A DNA stretch of 64,000 nt, from positions 8,494,001 through 8,558,000 of the forward strand of contig OW051497.1 in NCBI GenBank assembly GCA_932521035.1. The letters are read 5' to 3'. This DNA is from Oscheius dolichura. Taxonomy: Eukaryota > Nematoda > Chromadorea > Rhabditida > Rhabditidae. This document shows, piece by piece, positions 1 to 16,369 of this stretch; the first letter of the stretch is position 1, and every line of letters begins with the position of its first letter. The position numbers were made by a program, and so were the translations under genes. The notes under the pieces were generated by a model. The model was not told where the DNA came from. It worked only from the letters and a program-made list of their open reading frames with translations, and did not search any database.

Positions 1-809
1 TCGACTGTGAATGCCCCCGGTGCAAGGACCCCAAGGAAGAACTATTGGAAAGGTCCGGGAAATGCGATGCCTGTCCTGATGGATATATTCTTCCATCAGG
101 AGAAGAGCCTCTTCATTGTGAAAGATGCGGAGAGGAGAGCTCTCTTACTATTGATTCGGTTCGTTCCTGTACTCTGTTTTACATACACCGTTTTAGATTA
201 ATAGAGCGAATGAAGCTCTAAGGTTATGCTGGGAATACGACAATGTGAAGGAACTCCGAGAAGGTACAATCTATCTTGATATCAGCTTATGATGTATAAT
301 CAATTTCAGATCTAGGTACAAGTGCTGAAGCTGAATTACGAGCAAAGAAAGAAGAAGTATCCAGCTCGTTGTCCAAGTACAACCTCTTCGCCTATAGAGC
401 GAATGGTCTTCTGCAGCCGAAAACTTTGGATGAAAGTGAACGGTCGGCTCGAGAAACTTACGAAGAATGGAGCTACTACTACGCAAGGAGGAAAGAAACT
501 ATCGAGTAATTCTATTTATTCTTGATATTTCTCCTACTGCCTTTAAGACATTACGCTAGAGATACAGGGTTCCACAAAGCAATTCTTATGGTTATCGCAA
601 ATCACGAAAAGGAAATATTCGAAGAGGTTGATAACTCGAGAGAGCAGGCTGCCAAAGCGGCCGATGCTTACAAAGCGGTGAGAAAATACTTCATATTGAC
701 TTCAATGTTCTTGTAGGCATACGACGCTTCGAAGAGCTACTATGGACCAGACCATAGGCTCACGAAGGAGCTCAAGGATAAAGAAGACGAGATGCGAAAA
801 AACGTTTAG
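1..809 (+). CDS. SMYD-family SET/MYND lysine methyltransferase, C-terminal part (5' truncated)
   Basis: The first bases encode a cysteine-rich post-SET motif, CECPRCKDP, followed by a further zinc-ribbon-like set of cysteines (CDACPDGY, CERCGEE). A helical tail rich in Glu, Ala and Lys follows, ending at TAG 807-809. I join five exons across four introns: 159-196, 264-309, one of about 42 bases starting near 507, and one of about 39 bases near 680-718. All are GT-AG and 38-46 bases long. The CxCxRC-DP post-SET plus a C-terminal alpha-helical repeat region is typical of SMYD proteins, which methylate lysines on histones or cytosolic proteins. The catalytic SET domain and MYND finger would lie upstream, outside the window. 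The family call rests on the post-SET motif and tail only; another post-SET-bearing SET protein is possible. Confidence 0.72.
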
Positions 810-1785
810 CTGCTATTCATTCCTTTCTGTCTTGCTTGAATTTCGAAAATTTGAGGAAATAGTCCTGCTTTGTCTACCTAATCATTGTTCTGACAACTTC
901 TCACCCATTGTACTTTCTGCCGATTCCTCTATGAGTACTGGCAACTTCTTGTCCATTGTATTCTGAGCTGATTCTTTATTTCACTTGTCATTGACGTTTT
1001 TCTGTTACTTGTGATTAGTTTTTGAAATGCGCCTGGTATTTGCGATTACGTGTCGACCGATGAGAGAATATGCGAAAACCTCTTTAGTTTTTATTGCATC
1101 TATCTTTTTGCTTTCTTGTAGCATTATTTTTGAATCCCAAAAATTACTGTCTGCTTTGTATACCTAGTGAATACTACAAGTTATTCTCCATTCACAGTTA
1201 CTTTATCAGCTGTTTCTGATATTCGTGAGTAGTGACGTGTTGGCTGTTGGGTAACTTCTGTTATTTTCACTCATATAAACAGTTTATCCTTTCTCCTTAT
1301 TTACGTTATTGGTTTAAAAGAAACGCCATGGAAGGGAAGAAAGATACCGGCGAAGTTCAATGGGTTTCAAGTTTGGGGCACAGTAATCATTTGTATTCGG
1401 CTCTCGACCCGCTTGACCATGACACCTTATGTTATCTCTCCATAAGGAAAATTCACAGCTTCACTAGTGCTCTACCTCAAAATCATTTCTAATTGAAGTC
1501 TAAAGACATTACTCTGGTCTTTACGTACCAAACTATCTTGTTTTGCAGATCTGGCATTTCCAATGGAGAAACATGTTTGTGTACAGTCTTCAAAGAACGA
1601 AACAAACAACCATCTGTCAGTTGGTTTTTACGCGTCTACGCAAGGTCTGTTACGTCGTCATACCTGTGAATTCTTTTCTACTATATTTCGACATTTATTC
1701 CTAATAGAAATTTGAATAGAGACCAGTTATACACGTTGGAGCAACATACTTGAAACGCACCGTTTGGCAAATAAAGTAAAGGTAA
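810..1785. other. Gene-free stretch between SMYD 3' end and MBOAT7 3' end
   Basis: About 1 kb without a convincing gene. The longest open frame (1232-1492, plus) has no recognisable domain and no good splice partners. The stretch should hold the 3' UTRs of two convergent genes. A TTTATT near 1693 (AATAAA on the minus strand) could be the MBOAT7 polyadenylation signal. Confidence 0.5.
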
Positions 1786-3616
1786 TTAATTTGATTTCTT
1801 CTCCTTTTTATCTGCCTTTTTCTTCGACATTTGGTAGACTTTATGAGTTGCGTAGATGGGTAGAGTAACTAGGAGCAACCAGTAGTAGAGCGATGACCAA
1901 TACCCAAAATAAATTGATAAAATTAAATTGAAAGCGGGATTACCTGTGGGTATCCTCCAAATTCTTTAATAAGAATCCCGTGGCCAGCATATCGAATCCT
2001 CTTGACCTCAATGTAAAGAAATACACCCATCGGAAGAGTTGTGGCCTTTTGCCCGTTTCCTTGTCCACCGGGAAGTAGGAGAATAGAATATCTTCTACTG
2101 CCGCACACATGGGAACGATTAGGAAAGACCTAAATTATTAACTCTGATTGAAACGAATAGAGGAAACGCTTACATAAAATAGCCAGCATAGGTTCCGTGC
2201 CAGAGGGCAGATACAAACATTGTTAGCTCGACCCTGTACAGACGATTCGCTCTGGAGTGAACGTAGAGAGCCAACCAGCTTTGGACAGAACGATTCCATG
2301 CTCGGATGCCGGAGCGGAATCCTTCGCTTGTTTCGATCTAAAACATACAATTCATTTTAACCGAAGCGCGTGAGGTCTAATTAGTCTCCCTTCCCGGAAA
2401 CGTTATTTTAAAATTAAAGAGACTAATCCTTACTTGGTAGATGTCCAAATTAACGATGGCTTCCGAATTATACTCCACACTGCGCTTTCCGTGTTGAACT
2501 TTGAAGACATCCAGCTTTGTTGGTCCGACAACACATTTTGGATTACTTTCTGCTGGGTAGATTCCCAATCCTAGAGTAACACAAATTGACTCAGCAATAG
2601 CCCAGGCGCTAAAATTTCTCAATAGCATAACATATTTACATGATGTTTACCTGTAAACACGCATTCTGAAGACAACAAATACAGCCGCAGCGTAGAATAT
2701 TCTATGAGGGAAGGAGATATCCCAAACAGCGTCAGACCGCAAGCCCTGGAGATTTATTTAAACGAAAGAAAGAATGTCAACTCACATCTAAGGGATACAG
2801 TTTGTTAACTCCGATGAAAATAGGCACGGACCAGAGCAACCGGAACAGTCGGGACTTTATTTCAGGGACGGGTGACCAATGCTCGAATAGGGTTTCATTA
2901 TGCGAGTCCAAATACATTTGAAAAGTATAATAAGGGCCTAAAACATTTTCAACACCGTTGTTTAACATTGTTACCTGTAAAAAGCCCAGCAAAATGATAG
3001 AAGTAGTCAAAAATCTCCAACCAGGTCGGTTCATACTTCAAATACCGCTTTGGCTTGGCATCTTTTTGCTCAGGCTTGTCTTTGCTCTCCCTAGAGTCAT
3101 TTACTTCAAATGCTAAGCCAATGACCTAAACAAGTAGAGATTAAATAAATGACGGGATTATTTTCTCACTCTTAAGGTTAAAATCAGCTGGACTACATTA
3201 GCTTGTCTGGCTAGTTCCTCGATGTCCAAAAAATAGTGTAGATAGCGAAGAATCATCAAGTAGACGAAGGTTCCCACAAAAACTATCGTTGTTAGCTGTT
3301 TCTTGACATATTTAATACAAACGGCCGCAAATACTGCCAATATTACTGAATATATAATCTTTTGACCTAAAACAATTTACTAAAAATATAAAAAAGAATC
3401 TACCTAGTACTATTAATGCCATTGTAAAGCCTATAGCTCCGCAGCCATTCCTCAACACCCAAAAGTTCCTCGATGTTCTTATAAACCATCCTAACACGAA
3501 GGAAAACAATAATATACCTGAGACAACTTTTTAAAGTTTATGGAAATCTTCTCACCTGTGTATATCCAATCGTCCACCGATAAGAGATTGACTATCCCGG
3601 TCGGAATAATACCCAT
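1786..3616 (-). CDS. MBOAT7/LPIAT1-like lysophosphatidylinositol acyltransferase
   Basis: Reading from the ATG at 3616 to TAA at 1786, spliced exons give a multi-pass membrane protein of about 480 residues, close to MBOAT7 length. Key segments: start MGIIPTGIVNLL; a central LGPYYTFQMYLDS loop; RMRVYSAWAIAE; YPAESNPKCVVGPT; the MBOAT signature NVDLD-like VNLDIYQ; RAWNRSVQSWLA (with the Asn-region histidine-fold partner); and SALWHGTYAGYF carrying the conserved active-site His. Human MBOAT7 has the same order, including the final D-T-x-R-Y-W motif (here EDTHRYWSSLYYW). MBOAT7 re-acylates lysophosphatidylinositol with arachidonate-type chains in the ER. The tail is lysine-rich (KKKADKKEKKSN), as expected for a cytosolic ER-retention tail. 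The last intron (about 1904-1943) lacks a canonical AG acceptor; see findings. The start is inferred from the first Met of the first hydrophobic exon. Confidence 0.9.
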
Positions 3617-4655
3617 TCCTGAAAATTGCCGAAATTTGGGCGTGATCCTAAGAACAATTGGAAGAGGGCGATAAGATAAGATAAGAAAAGGAGCGCATGG
3701 GTTGCCAGTGAGTTTATGACTGTATCCTAGTTTGACGAAAGATCCTTTCATGGAAATCGAAGACAAATATTGTTTTCCTTATTTCCCCGGGGAAATAAGG
3801 CAAGCTGTGCTGGCCACAGAGAAGCCCCTCACTCAACAAGAAGCCCCTTATCTAAAACTGAATGGAAAGCGACGCGTTTCCCGGCTGAATCCTGCCTGTC
3901 CATCATTCAAAAGCCATAAACTTTAAATGCGCCAAAAGCAAGAGACGCGCCAATCCGAGACTATCAGCGCAATCCGGGTTGGGAGGTCGATGTTTGGGGG
4001 GCGTGTCAATCTTTGTCGCTTTTTAACCGCCCTCCCCATTCAATCAACTTTCTCCTTCCTCTATTCTCCCGGAACTCATCTAACATTCAACAATTTCATT
4101 TTCTACTCCAAAGAGTCCAGAAGTCTCCCTGCCGGATCCTCGTGACCCATCCACAGAGCTCTGCCTAGGAGATGGAAAAAACAGCCTCGTGAGGGTGAAA
4201 TTTGTCTCTCGGCAACGTCCTCCCTTCGCCCTGCCATTCACGCTTCCTTTCTTTCTCAAACAACAATTAGCATTCGGGCAGACAATCGATCCATTTCCTT
4301 ATTGTCAACATAATCTTCCGTCATTGGCGTGTCCCCCCACACCAAGTTATTCCAAGCGGGGAATCTTTTGTTTAGCGTGGCGGCCGTCTGCAGACCAAGG
4401 GATCTTTGCTTATATTTTCCATGTCTCTGTGTTGATCTTTTCTCTCTCAGTGTTCACACAGATTTCCTACGCTTTTGCAATTGGGACGCCTGTTCGCTTT
4501 AGCTTAAATATTTTCACGAGACGCGTTTTGACCTTGCGTCTACAATTACAACCATCTGACCTTGACCCACAATCTATTTTCACCGGTTCCCTGGTTTATT
4601 GCAGATTAAACTTTTTATCTTAATACAGAACTCTCTTTCAGGATTAGCCGCAATA
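3617..4655. promoter_or_regulatory. Divergent intergenic region between MBOAT7 and SEC14L1-like gene
   Basis: About 1 kb lying between two divergently transcribed genes, so it should contain both promoters. I see no domain-bearing ORF; the 144-residue frame at 4189-4623 begins with GTG and has no family features. A strong acceptor-like tract (CTCTCTTTCAG, ending at 4641) lies 14 bases before the SEC14L1 ATG. It could be a 5' UTR intron end or a trans-splice acceptor. Confidence 0.45.
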
Positions 4656-8788
<4,133 letters not shown>

Positions 8789-11700
8789 CCTCTCCCTTCA
8801 TGTTCTTATATTTGTACAAATGTATCACAACATGACTTATACTTAATTTTTATAAATACAAATGTTCCAAAGAGCTGAAATAGACCGCAAACTTCACTGG
8901 TACTTTTGCATAAAATTTTGTATTTGAATGCTGATTTCTTTCCAAAATATCCCCGCCAAGTCCATTTTTGTGATAAACAGATTGTCTCTTGTCAGAAAAT
9001 AAAGAAGATTTTGGTCAATTCAAAGCATATTATGTGATTATGGCTGCGATAAATTGAGTTTCGCCGTGATCATCAAAAGAACACTATTGAGGAGAAAGAA
9101 TGCTACGAGTAACAAACAGCTTCAAATACGATTAGGAAGGTATCGTTGACACGTTTTCAGTAAAGAGGGACGTTTTTTTTCGGACGTTTACCGAGGAAAA
9201 AACAGAAGCAATGCCCATCAATTTCACTTGAAATCCTTTCCAACGACTGTTTTTAGTGCACGTTTTAATGCGTATATTGCACTCTGAAAACTTTACCGAC
9301 TGTTCTGGGGCACGCAGCAAGAAATGATTAAGGGAGCGAGATTCGATCTCTTAGCCTGCTCCCCTTGAGAACGCCAACGATTCTATTTTTACCGGTTAAG
9401 AAAGCACAGAGGAAGCCTGAACTCATTAACACGGTGATGACCTGGTAATAAAAAATAAGGAAATATAATGAACTCAAGAGACAATGTATGGAGGGAGAGA
9501 CATGCCAATTGACTGTCTGGAACAACAATGCATAACGTTATGACATGCAGCTTCCTGGGCATGATGAGCATAGCATTTTATATGCTTTTTTGGAGCTACA
9601 TCTCATTTTTATACAATTTTCGCACTCTTTCTGCACAGAGATTCGTGTCTGGTGATGTAAGGACATGCATAATGTAAAATGTTTGAACACACCCTCGCCC
9701 TGGCACCGCCTCAGGGCTTATTCACCTTACCCAGGTAATTGAGGAGACCTTTTGAAAGGAAGGAGCGAGGTCGATCTACCACAAGTTCAAGCCGGCTTCA
9801 ATGGCTACTATTATTCAAACTCTGTGCTCCCTATGCTCTGTAGTCGACAGCCTCGTTCTGTTCATTTCCTATTGACTCAAAAGTCTGAATAAGTAGAAAC
9901 TAATTCGCTTAGGAAATATCTTTGAATAAGTCACGAATGGTGCGGAGCCTCTAAATCCGGGGAGAGGGAGAGCTAATCATGGTTTCCTGAGATTCATGAA
10001 GTATTCCTCCTGCATGAATAACTGACTAATAGACTAGCTACACCTCCAGTGGGAGAGGTGGTCTATCACTCTATTTTGAACTCATTACCCGTGATGTCTC
10101 AGCTCCTTTGACTCAATTGTCTTGCTGGTTTCTTGACCTCGTTTATTTTATGAAAAACTCTTGTCACGCATATGAAATTCTATGCCGCTCCTGGAACCCT
10201 TGTCTTCGGAAACACTTTCTGATGTATTTACTATAGCATTCACTGTCCTTTCCTTGTTTATCCTCCTATTTTTGAATAAAAGGGCGTTTCGGAAGCACAG
10301 TTCTTGTCTCAGTTGAATATCTTTCCGTTGTTTTCACTTCCCCGTCTTTCTCAAGCTTTTCACCGCCTCCAGGCGGATTTGTGATTTTTTCAACTCTAAC
10401 TTGCTGCAGGAGAAGCCAGAAAACCAAGCCTAGTCTTTGTTCCTCATTTGTACACCTTGCTGATATGGCAACCATTTTCATCATTCCCAGAAGTATATCC
10501 TTCCTAGCAAGTGATCACTAATCCGGCAGGTGAATATGCTACTCACATCATTAGAATATGAAATCTGTACTCAGTTTCAAAGCTGGAAAAACTTCGGCAC
10601 TTTTTTGAAAGCTGTCTAGACTGGGCAAATCTCGCCACGAGAGACTATATAGAAAACTAGAATGTTTAGAAATTTGGAAATGTCATTTTCCTTCAAAATC
10701 AGAAGATGTTGGCCTACATGGTTGCGTGACGGCTCATTAATCTGGGAGATACTTTAAACCAATTTTCGCCCTGTTATCCCTTTCCGAAGGCAACAAAATG
10801 GGCTTGTTATTTTCCCTGGGCAAATTCCCTCTGCACAATGCCCACAATATTTCTCTTACCGGAGATAGGACGTCATTGGTCGTAAATAGAAAAAGATTAT
10901 CTAAATCTGCGTGACCTATCAATTTATATGCCTCAGCAAACAGGAAAAGGATTCATTTTCTAGAACTCTGCTTTTTCCCGTCTTTGTTACTCCTCTTCAG
11001 GTCTAGACGTACACCAAAATTCGTCTCTGTTTATTGTTCGTATAATTGCATCTATGCTAATCTTATATAATGATCACGCCTTGTTTCCTTCCTTCCGGTC
11101 TAATCTTTGCTTCTTCTTCGTCGTCTCACACTCCCTCTGTTCTTGCCCTTTCGCCGGTCTTTCAATTAACTCCTGAGAAGAAAATCTTTTGAGGATTATT
11201 CCAATTATCCAGTCTGCATACATGGCTTCAATGGAGAAATGTTCTTGAATTGTATTTGAATGTTTATACCTCCTTCATCTCCCGGTGGATACACATATCA
11301 AATAGAGTTAGAAGAGCGTGACAGCTTTTTTGAACGAGCACCTGGGATAATCTTGTTTTTTTATCGTATTATCATGACTTTGTGACTCTTTATCCCTCTC
11401 GAATCCTAAATCATTTGATCTTGCTGAATAATTAAATTGCCACGTCCTATACAAATAAAGTCGTAAATTTTCAAAGACAAAAGATTAATGACACTTTAAT
11501 TGAATTCTATACTCTTTGGCAGGCCATCAGACACCTCTCGAGCTTCTGCCGTCGGCAGGTCCCCGGAAAATCTCAGACAAATTCGGCGCAATCGTTCTTT
11601 TAAGGGTGCCTTCCAGAACCTATGATTTCGCACAGAGGTTCTTATTTGGACGCACGAATATTTAAAAAAAGAATGGGGAAACCCCATTGTCGCTCGCACA

Positions 11701-14446
11701 CCAACATTCAACGTGTGCGACCGTTTCTTTAGGTTTTATTTTTTGTTTTGGCACTTATAACTCACAAGGGAACTTTTTCAGTAAGCGATGCGTTCTTGCC
11801 AAACAAAGTACACCATTCGATAGAGAATGAAAAGTTGTACAAGAAGCTGGTGTCAGGAAGTGCCTAACGCGCCCTGTGACATTTTCCTCATACTGTACAA
11901 AAGAACATCATTGCTCTAATTTCATCCATTTCCAAGCAGCATCATGGTTCAACAGGTAAAAGGTTGGGCCATGGTTGTACAGACCCAAGTTCGATCTCGG
12001 TTGCGTTTTTTGCCCTTTTTTCTGGCTCACTTCTTTTAAGCGGTCGCTTTTATTTTGCAAAGGAATTAGAAAAATTTCTAAGTCTTTCCCTTTATTATAT
12101 GTGTTGCTGCGTAACAGAGTGCATTAGGCACTTCCTGACTTCGGATTCATAGATAAATTTTGATTCTCTATCGAATGGTGTGCTTCAGTACACTAGAACG
12201 CATCGCTTTTTGAAAAAGTTCCCTTGTCAGGGAAATTTGCCCGTTTCTAGCATTCTCTCTTTCCGCGTTGCTTTGCCAATGTTCTCACAATTAGGTTAAC
12301 CTCGCACTTCTTGCCCTACAATAACCATATCGGATCCTAGAAACACGTTTAAATAAAACGATTTCAGTTGACTTGGGTAGTTACCCTTGTTTGTTCGAAC
12401 CTCCTAGATTTATTGTCAATAGAGCTCTGGATAATTAGAGAAATCCTATCGGCTCCAATGGGGATGCACCCACACTGTACCTGCTCATCTGTTTACCAAT
12501 CTATCCTGAAAGCCTACATCCGCTTATGTATTCCTCGGAGATTATAGTCATTTCCTGAAGATTTTCTCCCTACTCCATAGAAAATTGCAAGTAACAAACT
12601 CATAGAACAAGCAAAGGTCTTTATTGTGACATCCCTTAATTATTCAATTCTGTGGGGGGATTTGACCATCCTTGATGTTTAGTCACCTCATTATTCATCT
12701 AATAAATGTCATCCTCCCTCCCTCCACATTCATATTTCTCTCCCTGAGTTGAAGTTAGAAGATTTAGTCGGCAACATGTTGCCCCGTCGCCTACAAGGGG
12801 CGATAATCCTCACGTCGTGCTCTTTTCAAAGGTAGAAGTTTCTATAATTCCACCCTCTATCACATAATAGAGTACCCCATATTGAGTGGGGGAACCACGT
12901 GGGAATGACTAAGAAGGTGTAAAAGATGCTTGCAAAAGACATTTTGAATCTAGTCTCACTCCTCCCTCCTCCCTCGCGGCGTCGTGTCTTCTAAAAGAAC
13001 GAAATTAAAAAAATTGTCTCCGTATCGGATCAAAGATTTATCTGAGAAGGGAAGCCCTTAATCCCTTATTCTGAGGCAATTGTTTGCTTACTAGCGTTTC
13101 CGCTTTCTTTGGTTACCTATGCTTGAGGTATATTTTTTTGTGGGCTATAGCTTCTCTGGCTCTTGAGAAACGGAGGTTGATGTCATTTCCTTTAAATAAA
13201 CCTCTCTCTGAAATCCTCCGGGTTTATCCCTGATCCCCGATCTTCTTTATCCCCAAAGTGACAAATCCAAAAGAGCAAAATAAAAGGGGGTGATCTATTC
13301 CGAACCCAAAAGATCTTCTTTGTTGTCTTTTCAGCTATTTTTCATCGATTCCAAGCCACAATTCAAAATTAATCTGATGTTTAAGGGGATGACTTATGTT
13401 AACCAAAACCTTAAAGGTTATGGCTTTTGCAGATTCTAAAAACTCTGGTTTATTCCGTTTCAAATGATTAGTTCTACATTTGTGGATACTCCTGCTATGT
13501 AAAACCTGCATGCTTACCTCATTTTAAACTTAAAATATTCGTAGCTTACCCTTTTCACCTTGACCGAATTCGTCTGAAAGAGAAGAACTTGAGATCTTCA
13601 AAGAGCATCTTTAATTGTTCAAATTTGTCTTTGATTATTTCAAATTATGAGAGTTTTTTGAGAGGAGACAAGAAAAGAGAAACCGTAGTCCCGCACTAAT
13701 ACAAAGATGATAGACATTATTTCATGTCTCGTTTTCTCATTAATAAAGACAGCTATCATCCTGAATCGTCCTTAATAATCCATGAATTTCCCATAGAATA
13801 CTTATCGGCACTTTCCAAATCGGGCTCCGTTTCCAAGCCGGCATTGGCTCCACCTTCTCAAGCCCAGTTGCCAGGCTCACATTCATCTCCCGAGGGGATG
13901 CTCTTCCTGGTCTTTAGATCTAAAAGAGTAAGAGAAGGAGTCACAGCAATGGACTCTTTACTGCTCCCCTCCAGATATTATCATAATCAATGGGAATGTG
14001 TCACACTCTCTCTCCTATCTTCCTCTTCTATTATTTATATTCTTGTCAGAAGTCTCATTAATTTTTTTCCCATGCCAATGAGGCATCAAGTGATCCTTTT
14101 CTACCCTTCATCCTCATGTATTAGTGCTGCTGTACTCGTTTTCCCTGCACAAGATAGCTACCGTAACCCTGCTTTTTGTAGTTTACCCCATGCAAAGCCA
14201 TAATTAATACCGTAGGCAAGTACCTCAAAGGTTGTTGACCCCGGGAGTTGGAGTTTGTAGGAAATAGTGTTATTGGAGACCTTATGTTTGCCAGGAAACG
14301 CATGCCGCTCTAATTCTCCTGATGCTTTGCTTTTTCTCATTTCCTTTGATCCTTTATCTCTGTCTTAGTCTCGTGTCTGGGAGAAGAGGCATATCTCTCG
14401 CGTATAACATTCTATTTACATCCTGCTTAATCTCAGAGAGAAGAAG
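8789..14446. other. Gene-poor 5.6 kb region
   Basis: No gene model could be supported on either strand. The 159-codon frame at 13724-14203 starts with ATG but has no domain, no clear splice partners and mixed composition, so I do not call it. The region holds the probable 3' UTR of the SEC14L1-like gene (AATAAA near 8998), a large inverted repeat (about 11765-12227, separate entry), and presumably the promoter of the small GTPase. Much of the rest is T-rich and C/T-rich low-complexity sequence. Confidence 0.5.
11765..12227. repeat. Imperfect inverted repeat, two arms of about 110 bp around about 230 bp
   Basis: The left arm (about 11765-11880) and right arm (about 12108-12227) are reverse complements with small mismatches. 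Shared blocks include CAAGGGAACTTTTTCA, AAGCGATGCGTTCT, CACCATTCGATAGAGAAT and TCAGGAAGTGCCTAA, in the same relative order. The RNA or single strand could fold into a long hairpin. The loop contains RNA polymerase III-like boxes, TGGTTCAACAGG (11945-11956) and GTTCGATCTC (11989-11998), then a T run (12006-12011). A matching cloverleaf does not form. It may be a foldback or MITE-type non-autonomous element; I could not identify a target-site duplication. Confidence 0.75.
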
Positions 14447-15747
14447 ATGAGCGAGGATCGCTATCGCCTGGTTGTCTTGGGATCAGCCAAAGTCGGAAAG
14501 ACAAGCATCATCCGCCGCTATCTCTATAATGAATTTTCGGAAAAATATAAAGAAACAATCGAAGATCTCCACTCACGTGAATTTCGTATTCAGGTTTTCG
14601 TGTGAAAATTCAGATGACAATTGTATAAATTAAGGGTGTCCCGCTCAGTTTAGACATTTTGGATACGAACTTTAATTTTCCTGACATGAGAAGAATTGCC
14701 ATCCAGTCTGCCAGCGCATTCATGTTGGTATTCAGCGTAGATGATGTGACAAGCTTTAAAGAAGTGAGTGACGAGAATTTTACTACGGGATGCGGTTATA
14801 TTTATCCGGTTTTTAGATGTCCGAGCTTTGGCAGGAAATATGTGATCGTCGAACAGATTTGAATGCGTTGCCGGTGGTAGTAGTTGGAAATAAGGCTGAT
14901 CTTCAAACGAAGAAGGTTATCCTCTCGTGCCTATTGTTATTCTAATCTCTCCCTATTTAGATTTACGAAGCTACAGCCACAGCCTTTACCAACAGATTAA
15001 GCAATAATGTCCGCTATCTGGAAGCATCGGCTCGCACTTGCATGAACATAGTGGAAGTTTTTAGGAATCTTCTTGAATTGAGTGGCTTCCCACGCTGCAA
15101 GGTAACGTTAATTAATCATGCTGATGTCTGTTTCTTCCTGCTTTCCAGGCGGGTGGAGGGTCTTTAGACGATGCGGAAGAGAATCAAGGAGAAGAGAGGA
15201 ACACCGCCTTGAGACGCATCAACACGACGAGGAACAGACCCCTGAATAGGGAATCCTTCAAAGAGGTTTACATTTCGACTTCTGTATTTTAGAGCATGTT
15301 TACCAAATTTGTCTCTATGCATGTGCTCGTTTTACCATATACCTTTTCCCCTCACTATCGCCTCCTTTAGGGGAAAGTTATCCCTCCACTCGACAAACAG
15401 ACCAGCAATCCTTCACTCAGCGTTCCGCTTATTTCCGATATGCGGAGAAATCGCTCATTTAAGGCATGTTTATACATTTATTGGTGGTTTATTATCATTC
15501 TTTCTTCTGCTTTTTACTGCTGTTCCCTTTCTTCTCACCTATCGTCTTCCTCGAAAATATGTCTATTCAGGCACCCAAGTCAGCCCGCGGTGATAAACAT
15601 TTCGAGATCCCCGAAGAAGGAAAACTGTCAAGGAGTAGTAGCCTGATCCGGCGGACTAAACATCTTTCATTGAAAATTCGAAGAAGTGGTGGGGAAAAGA
15701 ATGGAGAGGAAGTGAAGCACGACGACAGTGATTGCCATATCCAATAG
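14447..15747 (+). CDS. Ras-family small GTPase, Rhes/Dexras (RASD)-like with CaaX end
   Basis: Six exons from ATG 14447 to TAG 15745-15747. G1 is GSAKVGKTS, with the preceding RLVVLG strand. The effector side reads EKYKETIEDLHSREF, G4 is VVGNKADL, and G5 is LEASAR. The switch II region is atypical: DILDTNFNFPDMRR replaces DTAGQE, as in RASD/RASL10-type proteins, so the usual Gln61 is missing. A basic, Ser-rich C-terminal extension (SRSSSLIRRTKHLSLKIRR) ends in CHIQ, a CaaX box predicted to be prenylated. This points to a membrane-attached Ras with slow or unusual GTP hydrolysis and a Rhes-like role in signalling. The last intron (about 15267-15570) is long for this window. Assignment to RASD rather than RASL10 is tentative. 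Confidence 0.85.
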
Positions 15748-16369
15748 ACTTTCCCAGAAAGAACAAGATCTCGATTTTAAAAGCTGTAAATATACAACGT
15801 TGCATTCTGTATCATATCTTCAACGATTCTAATAAAGGGCAATTATTTCTCCTTGTTTTTGAGTTAAACACCACGTTGTCAACCTATTGTAATGGGATAT
15901 CCTCGGACTCATCGTCATGTAAGGCCAAAGGCGCGTACTCCTTGAACTGGGATCATTTTCAAGGCTCTTCAGCAGACATAGGAAAAGAAGGCTTACTCTG
16001 CTCCTAATGACGTCGAATTTTTATTTTAATCTGTTTTTGGAAAGCTAAGAATAGCTGTGGCTCATACTCAACCAGTTATTCTTCCAGCTCGAAGCCCATA
16101 AACTCTTCCGATTCCTTGATTTTCATCGTCACATGTGCTCAAAGACAATTTCTCCCTGCGTCAGATACTAAATTTAACAGGGATTGCTGGGCATTTATAG
16201 GATTAAACGCATCATACATTGAGTAACACAAAACAAGGAGATTAACACATACTCAAGAAAAAGAAGGTCGTCGACAAGAATAACGATTAAACACCGGAAA
16301 GAATCTGTTAAATATTTGACATGGATTTAGGTGGATATGACATATATACAAAATAGAGCATAAAGTTAT

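Noticed and set aside
4189-4623. 144-codon frame upstream of the SEC14L1-like gene
   Set aside because: Begins with GTG, shows no family features and overlaps the expected promoter or 5' UTR.
11938-12011. tRNA-like A and B boxes followed by a T run
   Set aside because: The acceptor and T stems do not pair (CCAAG against TCGGT), so a functional tRNA is not supported; kept only as a note on the inverted repeat.
13724-14203. 159-codon plus-strand ORF
   Set aside because: Starts with ATG but has no recognisable domain, no signal peptide and no connected exons; probably chance in the region upstream of the GTPase gene.
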